Assembly: GCA_024704765.1 (NCBI GenBank)
Contig: JAKMXF010000222.1
Location: 1-64,000, forward strand
Length of the DNA: 64,000 nucleotides
DNA from: Oopsacas minuta
Lineage: Eukaryota > Porifera > Hexactinellida > Lyssacinosida > Leucopsacidae
Direction: 5' to 3'
Part shown: positions 58,205 to 64,000 of the stretch, in pieces
Layout of the letters: every line of letters starts with the position of its first letter
Position numbering within the stretch: the first letter of the stretch is position 1
Made by a program: the position numbers and the translations under genes
The notes under the pieces: model-generated
The model's input: only the letters and a program-made list of their open reading frames with translations
Database searches by the model: none
Told to the model about the DNA's origin: nothing

Positions 58205-60626
58205 TTAAGGTTTTATAATAGCCAGTAATAAATCTCTGTAATCTCCTGACGTATCCCCATCTACCATGATGTGTAGAGCTTTGTTATATTTCGCGAGGAA
58301 TGCCATCTTAATGTTACCCATGTCAATCTAGATAGGAGATAGAGTACAAGTAAAATATCATATGAATAATAATATACATGTATATACCTCTGCTCTGGAT
58401 ACGATTATTCTTATCAATTTCTTGTTATCAGTTCCTAAGCCTTTCATAGATGTGAATAGTTCATCTGCGAAATATTCCGCGGGATTTAGGACACATTTAA
58501 CAACTGAGATGTATGCTTTTTTCGTGTGACCAGACATTTCGCGTTCTATCGAGTTCAGTATACTTCTCTGTGCAATCTATCCATACAATTAATTAAGAGT
58601 GATGTCATACAAATTACAGCTATTTAGAGAGACCATATTGAATCAAGTAATAAAGCTTATAACCTCTTCATAAGCTATGAATGTAGCTCTAAGCTGAGCA
58701 TGGCTACGTGATGCCAAGACCTTTAAGAACACAGACTCATCTGTACCCCACTTCTTCTCTCCAGCCTAGATACATAATGTGTTAATTGGTATGCTATATT
58801 ATATTATTATTATTATTATTGTAACTTACTGAGTATAACTCTTCTGCTTCTTTTCTAGCTTTACCCTGATCAACCTCAGGTTTCTCACTTCTCTGTCCCT
58901 ATACATAATATATATATATACATATATATATATACAACGAGTTATTTGTATCTTAGCAATGTCTTATGAACAAAAACCGCATTTCTTAAAGGTTAAGCTA
59001 ACAGACAGAATAACAGAATTCCTTACAGCTAGTATACATGAGAGAGAAATTAGAGATAAGTTGGATGAGAAGATTATACAAGAAGTGGAGAGGATATTGG
59101 AGACATGTTCTAATGGCGAAATATACGAAGAAAGCAAAGGTGAAGAATTCCGCGAGCTTAAATTCAGCTCTCTCAGGAAGGTATTCGAGTTATACAAAGA
59201 ATCAGAAAACCTAGAGTCCCAATATTTCCTAGATAAGATCTACATACATCAGCTGATGAGAGGGAGTGACGTATACTTCACAGCTCTTAAGAAGCCCGAT
59301 CGGAACCCAGAGCTAGTAGCACGTCTGGCTAAGATACAACAGAAATTAGACAACCAAGCATACTCCAAGATGGTAGCAAACCTGGCAAAAAGGAATGTAG
59401 AACAAGGTACTCTAGCAATAGACATGAAGTCTCTCAATATTCAAGCCATACACGCTTTCAACATTCTTCTAAGCTTTGTGTGTGCATTTGTATTCGGGTT
59501 TGCTGCAGGCTACTACAATGGACTAGAGCATGCTCTGAGTGCTATTATAGGAATAACACTGTGTATACCTGTGTTACTAGCTGATATATACTTCCTATTG
59601 AAGTATTATGAAGACGGAGCTAGAATAATAAATGAGAGAGAACAGGCTATTACGTCATCTAGTGTAGTTGATAAGAAGAACCAGTAGTATATGTATATGT
59701 ATTGAGATTATTAGTATAGTCAACACTTGTTATATCGTAATACCCGCTTCAAAACGAAGTAATTATCGGGTCGTTGAGCTTCGAAATAACGGGAGCTGAT
59801 TGTATACGTATTAATAATTACTAACAGTGGATAAAGATACCAACAACTTCCGGAGAGGTCCACTAGTATCCCCTGTAATATCCTCATCTAGTCTCCTACG
59901 GAATTGTTCCATATAAATCTCATTAATAGCTTTGATCTCATCATTAGTTCTAGAAGAGAGTATCTCTATGAGAGCATCTTCATCTGTACCAGCTCCCTAT
60001 AACATTAGGAAATTTATAAGTTATAGCGGAACCTGCACAAACAGGGCCTGTAAAACCGGAAACTTCTGGAAACGGAGTGACAATAAATTCCCGAATTCCT
60101 AGTCTCATACAAATGAACTTCCGAAACGGAGTCACATTTCAGGGTCCCTGTACCCATTTGCGGAGGTTACACTGTAGTTCACATACCTTCATAGCTTTAT
60201 ACAAGAGCTTAGCATCATACAGTGCTGGGGGCTCCATCAGTGCTAGAGCTGTCTCCTCGAAGTTGCCACTAAGATCAGACTTAAGATCCTTAATAAGATC
60301 AGATCCTGTGATTAGCTTATACTGCTGTATTATCTCCTGTCTCTGTGAGGATGATCTATTAGCTAGTATGGTTATTATAGTCTCTTGGTCTGTGCCTATA
60401 AATTGATAAACAAAAGAAATAGAATAATCAACTCTACTAATATTACCAAGTCCTTTGACTGCATTCTTAAGAGCCATGACGTCAGCCTCTGCATGGAAGC
60501 CTGGGAAGGTAACAATAGTAGGATAAGGAGAAGTAGGTCCCACATAAGATCCTGTATACTACATAACATAATACTCATAATACACTCGTACTCAGTATTA
60601 TAATGGTTATAACTTACTGTAGCCAT
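58205..60626 (-). CDS. ANXA: Annexin (four-repeat Ca2+/phospholipid-binding protein)
   Basis: Eight exons (60626-60618, 60558-60447, 60395-60187, 59996-59826, 58898-58830, 58765-58664, 58576-58388, 58327-58205) sum to 327 residues. The first coding exon is only nine bases (Met-Ala-Thr) and is followed by a short proline/tyrosine/glycine head. All four repeats are present: [54 protein letters not shown] and [19 protein letters not shown]. Each keeps the G-x-G/W-T-D type II calcium loop start. It ends [17 protein letters not shown]. Annexins bind acidic membranes in a Ca2+-dependent way for trafficking and repair. The fourth intron is 927 nt and contains TMEM199 on the other strand. I cannot assign an A-number. 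Confidence 0.94.
58803..58820. repeat. ATT microsatellite in an annexin intron
   Basis: Six ATT/TTA units inside the 64-nt intron between annexin exons 5 and 6. Confidence 0.85.
58909..58934. repeat. AT dinucleotide repeat before TMEM199
   Basis: About 26 bp of alternating AT with a CA/AC interruption, between the annexin exon 5 acceptor (58898) and the TMEM199 ATG (58959). It may serve as TMEM199 core promoter or merely be simple sequence. Confidence 0.7.
58959..59687 (+). CDS. TMEM199: TMEM199 (Vma12-like V-ATPase assembly factor), nested gene
   Basis: Intronless, 242 residues (human 208). The soluble head matches TMEM199: [20 protein letters not shown] corresponds to LRKLYELYKES..., followed by RGSDVYF and [19 protein letters not shown] (human [20 protein letters not shown]). 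Two membrane helices lie at about 167-187 and 192-215. TMEM199, with CCDC115, assembles the V0 sector of the V-ATPase in the ER/Golgi and supports glycosylation and acidification. The whole gene lies on the strand opposite to the annexin gene, inside its 927-nt intron (58899-59825). Confidence 0.92.
   Translation: MSYEQKPHFLKVKLTDRITEFLTASIHEREIRDKLDEKIIQEVERILETCSNGEIYEESKGEEFRELKFSSLRKVFELYKESENLESQYFLDKIYIHQLMRGSDVYFTALKKPDRNPELVARLAKIQQKLDNQAYSKMVANLAKRNVEQGTLAIDMKSLNIQAIHAFNILLSFVCAFVFGFAAGYYNGLEHALSAIIGITLCIPVLLADIYFLLKYYEDGARIINEREQAITSSSVVDKKNQ
59715..59804. mobile_element. MITE-like element, family A, copy 2 (annexin intron 4)
   Basis: 90 bp with ends TATAGTCAACACTTGTTATA and, inverted, TACAATCAGCTCCCGTTATT, plus GAAGTAATTATCGGG and GAGCTTCGAAATAACGGGAG as in the other copies. 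It lies between the TMEM199 stop and annexin exon 4. It is shorter than copies 1 and 3, apparently by an internal deletion. Confidence 0.75.
60022..60176. mobile_element. MITE-like element, family B, in annexin intron 3
   Basis: 155 bp ending GGAGGTTACACTGTA (same terminus as the CLPX copy) and starting TATAGCGGAACCTGCACAAA. The interior repeats TTCCGAAACGGAGT and a related AACTTCTGGAAACGGAGTGA. It fills most of the 190-nt intron 59997-60186. Confidence 0.7.
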
Positions 60627-60984
60627 TTGATAGATTGTAAAGCTAATATAGTAGGAAGAGGTAATAAATCCCATGTAAGTAGAACGTCACAACCGGATGT
60701 CAGAGACGCCAATAATGCTACCCGTTTGTGGAGGTTATATGGGGCTAGGAAATCGTTCTATATCCCGTTCCCACGGTTTCACTGTACCATATGTATCCGT
60801 AATAAACAAGATAAATTGTAAAGTCAAACTCAAATAATCTCAAATAAAGTTGAAAGAAGAAAGAAATGAAACAGCTTAATTAAGTGCAGCGAGGAAGGTT
60901 CTTTAACATGTGTACAGATTTGAATCTGCTTTTATCCTATATGTTCTTGCAGGTATGTACAATTAATTAATATAAGAGAATTTA
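60627..60984. other. Intergenic region, annexin 5' / bHLH-HMG 3'
   Basis: 358 bp, containing a degenerate family B element (listed separately) and AT-rich sequence. It should hold the annexin promoter. No gene seen. Confidence 0.55.
60671..60786. mobile_element. Degenerate family B element upstream of annexin
   Basis: Carries CAGAGACGCCAATAATGCTA (compare CAGGGACGCCGAAATAATAC in the CLPX copy), an internal TTTGTGGAGGTTA, and a terminal CACTGTA at 60786. The structure suggests two overlapping or nested fragments. Confidence 0.5.
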
Positions 60985-62484
60985 TTAATTTTCATTGCTA
61001 ATAAGTTGAGAGATGGGAGGAAGTGTGAATAACGGTAGGTTAGAGTGAGGCTCTATCTGTGAGAATATTTGAGCAGGGCTAAGAGGATAGTAGAAGAGAC
61101 TAGGAGATATGTAATCAGGATTTATTGTACCTACTACTTCAGGGATTTCCTTATCGTACTCAAACTCTTCCTTGGGTGTTATGAGACTGTCCTCTATTCC
61201 TTGTACTCCTAGATCGCTGGTTGTATACTCCGGGTACTCTTCTAAGTACTCACTGCATTTTGTAGATGTAAGTGCGTGATGTAAGTAGATATTCTCATCA
61301 AATGGACTGCTCCATCCGTACTGGTTATGCTGTGAGAATATATCAGGGAGTGATGTCATGTTACCGTAGGAGGAACAGGAAGGTTGTGGGTAGAGAAATG
61401 AATCTATAGAATAAGTGCTAAATATATCCCTCATTTAAAAAATGATAATACGAACCTTGAGGGAAATCGTGTTGATATTCAGATAAATATTCCATATCAT
61501 CCTCTATCTTAACAAAATCAAGAATATCAGTCCTCCTTGATTCAACAAGTCCATCGCTACAAGAGGATAGTAGAATATCTCTGAGAGAGAATGTAGGGGG
61601 AATTTGTGAATTAATCTTTTAAGTTTGGAGAATGATCCATCTCTTTCTAAATAATCACTAACAGCGATATCTACAGCTTTCTTAGTGATAGGACGTGGTC
61701 TCTTACGCTTAATTGTATAGTTAAAATGAGGGAATTTCATTCGGTGGTTATTCTTCTCAATCTTAGCGAGTTCATTAAAATTTGATTTTGATTTAGCATC
61801 CAAGTTTTTCCACTTTTCTCCGAGTATTTTGCTAACTTTATTGTTGTCTAAGCAAGGGTTTTCCCTAAATAACAACAAAATAAATAATATTGACAGATAA
61901 TTTTATGAAAACTACTCACTTCAGAAGTTGCTTCCTTTGTCCCATACTGAATAGAATAAAACTATTTTTCGGTCTTTTTATACGTTGTGAGTCTTTATGC
62001 TCTTCCTGACGGTGTTTAGCCCTCCTGGAGCTGAGCAAAGAGGAGAGATAAGAGGAGGAATGCTGTGATTTATCTTCTGCATCCTTGGTGTCATTTATAT
62101 CAAAGAACAGATCGAATACGTGATTCTCCAGCTGGTATATAAAGTCACTACATGTTTCAAGAATGATAGCCTACAAATAAAACATAAATATAGAACATTC
62201 CAATTAGCCCTAATGGTTACCTTGCTGAAGTGTTTCCCATTTCCTGGACTTCTCTGTGTCTGGGGCAGCAGCATGTTCAAGTGGTGGAGAGATGAGTTGA
62301 GCTTTTGAACACGACATCTTTCACGATGACAATTCTTAACTCTTTTAGTTTCTATCTTATCGACCTCACTCAGTCCTGTAACTGAAGTATAGCATTTTTC
62401 AACGTGAGTGCACAATTCTGGCAATTCCTCATCCTCCGAACACAGAATTTCAGATGTTTTTGGTTGAAATTCCAATATATCCAT
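60985..62484 (-). CDS. bHLH plus HMG-box transcription factor (MEIOSIN/BHMG1-like architecture)
   Basis: Five exons (62484-62221, 62170-61920, 61864-61663, 61615-61456, 61403-60985) sum to exactly 432 codons, 431 residues. Exon 1 and the start of exon 2 form a bHLH (residues about 47-110): basic/helix 1 NCHRERCRVQKLNSSLHHLN, loop, then HFSKAIILETCSDFIYQLEN as helix 2. The bHLH is split by the first intron. A SOX-like HMG box follows at about 151-221: RIKRPKNSFILFSMGQRKQL, NNKVSKILGEKWKNLDAKSK, and MKFPHFNYTIKRKRPRP. The SOX signature RPMNAFMVW reads RPKNSFILF. The tail is acidic and aromatic, likely an activation domain. The bHLH and HMG pair is the defining layout of MEIOSIN (BHMG1), which with STRA8 switches on meiotic genes in mammals. 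Orthology is inferred from layout only. The exon 3-4 intron (GTTAGT...AAAAG) is the least certain junction. Confidence 0.8.
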
Positions 62485-62812
62485 AGCTACCTTCAATTCC
62501 TAATAATAAAGTAAATCTGCAGACTAAAATACTAACTGACTGACTTCAGAATCTATCCTAATTATACTTTTTATAAGGCCTATCTCTACAGAATCGGAAT
62601 TGTAAAGTAAAAATAGCTTCGAGCGAAGATATGGAAACTATCAAATTTGATTGGTTCCAAATTCGTCTAAAAAATCACTAAATAAAAAATATTTACAAAA
62701 TCCCACAAAAACAAATTCCCATAATAATTCCATTCTTAAGCTTTAGAATCACAATAAACAATCTTGTTAATTAAAGCAAATAAATTGTAACTAACTGAAA
62801 TACACATAAATC
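62485..62812. other. Intergenic region, bHLH-HMG 5' / cornichon 3'
   Basis: 328 bp, AT-rich, with a short inverted pair (GCTTCGAGCGAAG) near 62618. The frame upstream of the bHLH-HMG ATG (62484) stays open to about 62496 but has no further ATG. No other gene seen. Confidence 0.55.
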
Positions 62813-63247
62813 TTAATTCCTAGTCAGATAACTAATTAAGGACCACAACAGCATAGCAGCAAAGTAAAAGAACATAACAATATAGTAGGCAAGCTTGATC
62901 CAGCCCTCTCTCTGACACCTTTCAAGCTCTCTACGATTCATGATAGTAGTAGGATCATATATCCCAAGAGACCGCGAAGTTCTTCGTGTGTATCTGAACG
63001 CGTGATAAATCGTTATAGGAGCTGTGAGTAGAAGAGATACGAATTTGAAAGTTAGCAGAAATGTGAGTGAGAAAACAGCCTGTAGCGAGTACTCGGGTAA
63101 AACCAATGGATTAAGAGATTTACAAAGATCAACAGGGTTCTTAAAATCGTTTTTGAGTTCATCAAATGACACTACATTCCATATAGTAAGGAATATAAGG
63201 GCAATGTCTGCCAACAGTGCAGCTCCATACATAAATATGTGATACAT
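62813..63247 (-). CDS. CNIH: Cornichon family cargo receptor
   Basis: Intronless, 144 residues (human CNIH1 144). Conserved blocks include FLTIWNVVSFDELKNDFKNP, then DLCKSLNPLVLPEYSLQ and LGIYDPTTIMNRRELERCQR with EGWIKLAYY, matching animal cornichons almost word for word. Four hydrophobic segments are visible. Cornichons load cargo (growth-factor precursors, GPCRs) into COPII vesicles at the ER. It lacks the extra loop found in the AMPA-receptor-associated CNIH2/3, so it is a CNIH1/4-type protein. Confidence 0.96.
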   Translation of the reverse strand: MYHIFMYGAALLADIALIFLTIWNVVSFDELKNDFKNPVDLCKSLNPLVLPEYSLQAVFSLTFLLTFKFVSLLLTAPITIYHAFRYTRRTSRSLGIYDPTTIMNRRELERCQREGWIKLAYYIVMFFYFAAMLLWSLISYLTRN

Positions 63248-63591
63248 CGAGCTAGTGGTAAATTACGTCATAAATATTGTTAGTATACTCCTGTTATAGT
63301 TAAATCGAACGAGGATACATCTAAATACCCGCTTATATAGAAGTCTTAAATGATACAAATATGCCCCAAACCGCGGTTATATCTAAGTAATTATCGCGAT
63401 TTCTTGAGCTTCGATATAACGGGATATACTGTAAATAAAATACGGAATATTATTAGTCAATAGTGATGGAGATTTGTGTGTTAGAAATATGAAATGAATA
63501 CAATGTCTCATGGAATTAAAATAATAATATCAATAAAATGCACGAAAAAGAACACATTAGTAAGCAAATCTCCGAGTAGTGTAAGGAATAA
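63248..63591. other. Intergenic region, cornichon 5' / unknown gene 3'
   Basis: 344 bp that contains a family A inverted-repeat element (listed separately) and otherwise AT-rich sequence. It includes the presumed cornichon promoter. Confidence 0.6.
63316..63433. mobile_element. MITE-like element, family A, copy 3 (upstream of cornichon)
   Basis: 118 bp. The interior GAAGTCTTAAATGATACAAA and GCCCCAAACCGCGGTTATAT matches copy 1 closely. The right end GAGCTTCGATATAACGGGAT ends at TACTGTA; the left end is ATACCCGCTTATATAGAAG. It lies about 70 bp upstream of the cornichon ATG. Confidence 0.78.
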
Positions 63592-64000
63592 TTAGATATC
63601 AGTAGAAATACAATTGCTAGGAATATGTATCATCTCTACACCAGGTACGTGTTGAGATCCATTGGGCATCTGTAGGTTCTGGTAAAAAGGCTGTGAGTTG
63701 CTGTCATTAGAGATATTATCGAAGTTAGGAGCAGTCCTTACCGACGAAGGGGGAGATCCAACTCCATCTCGCTCGTACCTGAAACTGTTCATGCCTTCTG
63801 TGATTGTGAGACGTTTAGGGAGAGATACACTATCTCCAAACACTTCCTTCGTAGAGAAGGGGGGTGGTGGAGGGGGTCCTTGTATGTCACTGTCCACTTT
63901 ACTAGAAGGACTAGATGTACCCTCTAATCTTTCGAAATTAGCTCCAACAATAGACGGTCTGACTAGATGCTGTCTCTCAAAGGTACCAGACGGTGTGTTA
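63592..64000 (-). CDS. C-terminal part of an unrecognised protein (runs off the window)
   Basis: The frame is open from the right edge to a stop at 63592, about 136 codons. Its 5' part lies outside the window. The visible sequence is disordered, with a GPPPPPPF proline run, several Ser/Thr-rich patches and no folded domain. It ends CISTDI, which fits a class I PDZ-binding tail (Thr-x-Ile). A cytoplasmic tail of a receptor or scaffold is one possibility; no family can be named. Confidence 0.6.
   Translation of the reverse strand, partial: NTPSGTFERQHLVRPSIVGANFERLEGTSSPSSKVDSDIQGPPPPPPFSTKEVFGDSVSLPKRLTITEGMNSFRYERDGVGSPPSSVRTAPNFDNISNDSNSQPFYQNLQMPNGSQHVPGVEMIHIPSNCISTDI

Noticed and set aside
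60543..60626. Annexin start inside exon 2, or splicing at the AG next to 60552
   Set aside because: That AG breaks the frame from the ATG at 60626; the neighbouring AG (before 60558) keeps phase and gives a normal short annexin head.
61404..61520. Alternative HMG-gene splice using a GTTAAG donor and the acceptor before 61434
   Set aside because: It also restores a frame, but discards an acidic, coding-like stretch and uses a weak acceptor; the 47-nt plus 52-nt intron model gives exactly 432 codons and a better acceptor.
1..64000. CRISPR arrays, prophage, bacterial operons, rRNA or tRNA genes
   Set aside because: Spliced eukaryotic genes fill the window; no regularly spaced direct repeats with spacers and no foldable tRNA with both promoter boxes were found by eye.

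Overview
This window is nuclear DNA of an animal (metazoan) with a compact, AT-rich genome. The evidence is gene content found together only in animals or their closest relatives: a TGF-beta type II receptor, a ryanodine receptor, an SBF/MTMR5-13 pseudophosphatase, a Rab11-FIP and a CNC-type bZIP. The standard genetic code is used, and GT-AG introns are mostly 44-80 nt. Many genes have no intron. The species cannot be fixed from sequence alone. The divergence and compactness suggest an early-branching or strongly reduced lineage, such as a sponge; that is inference only.

Layout, 1-46 kb: twelve genes sit head-to-tail on the minus strand. They are TMEM131, BRF1, an unrecognised docking-like protein, a short CNC-bZIP, phospholipase C-beta, a Rab11-FIP, exocyst EXOC2, a reticulon, folliculin, a 14.5-kb ryanodine receptor gene, syntaxin-5 and an SBF-like pseudophosphatase. 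Gaps are about 170-720 bp. Layout, 46-64 kb: TMPPE (plus strand) is head-to-head with the SBF gene. Then come minus-strand CLPX, a TGFBR2-like receptor, PISD, FBXO7, an ERICH3-like protein with a C-terminal leucine-rich domain, an annexin carrying plus-strand TMEM199 nested in one intron, a bHLH plus HMG-box protein (MEIOSIN/BHMG1-like architecture), cornichon, and the 3' end of an unknown gene running off the right edge.

The genes cover membrane traffic (Rab11-FIP next to EXOC2, STX5, cornichon, TMEM131, reticulon, SBF), calcium/phosphoinositide signalling (PLC-beta, RyR, annexin), mitochondria (CLPX, PISD), V-ATPase/lysosome biology (TMEM199, FLCN) and transcription (BRF1, CNC-bZIP, bHLH-HMG). 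I see no operon-like logic beyond the marked strand bias.

The most notable observations are: (1) a single protein combining a bHLH and a SOX-like HMG box, the layout of the meiotic-entry factor MEIOSIN; (2) a ryanodine receptor whose conserved pore filter GGGIGD is replaced while the inner helix, zinc site and two perfect EF-hand loops are intact, encoded largely in one 10.1-kb exon; (3) TMEM199 nested antisense inside an annexin intron; (4) small inverted-repeat elements (MITE-like, two or three families) that account for essentially every over-long intron between 47 and 61 kb. Exon models below were built by hand from splice sites and reading phase; in every multi-exon gene the summed exon lengths are divisible by three.
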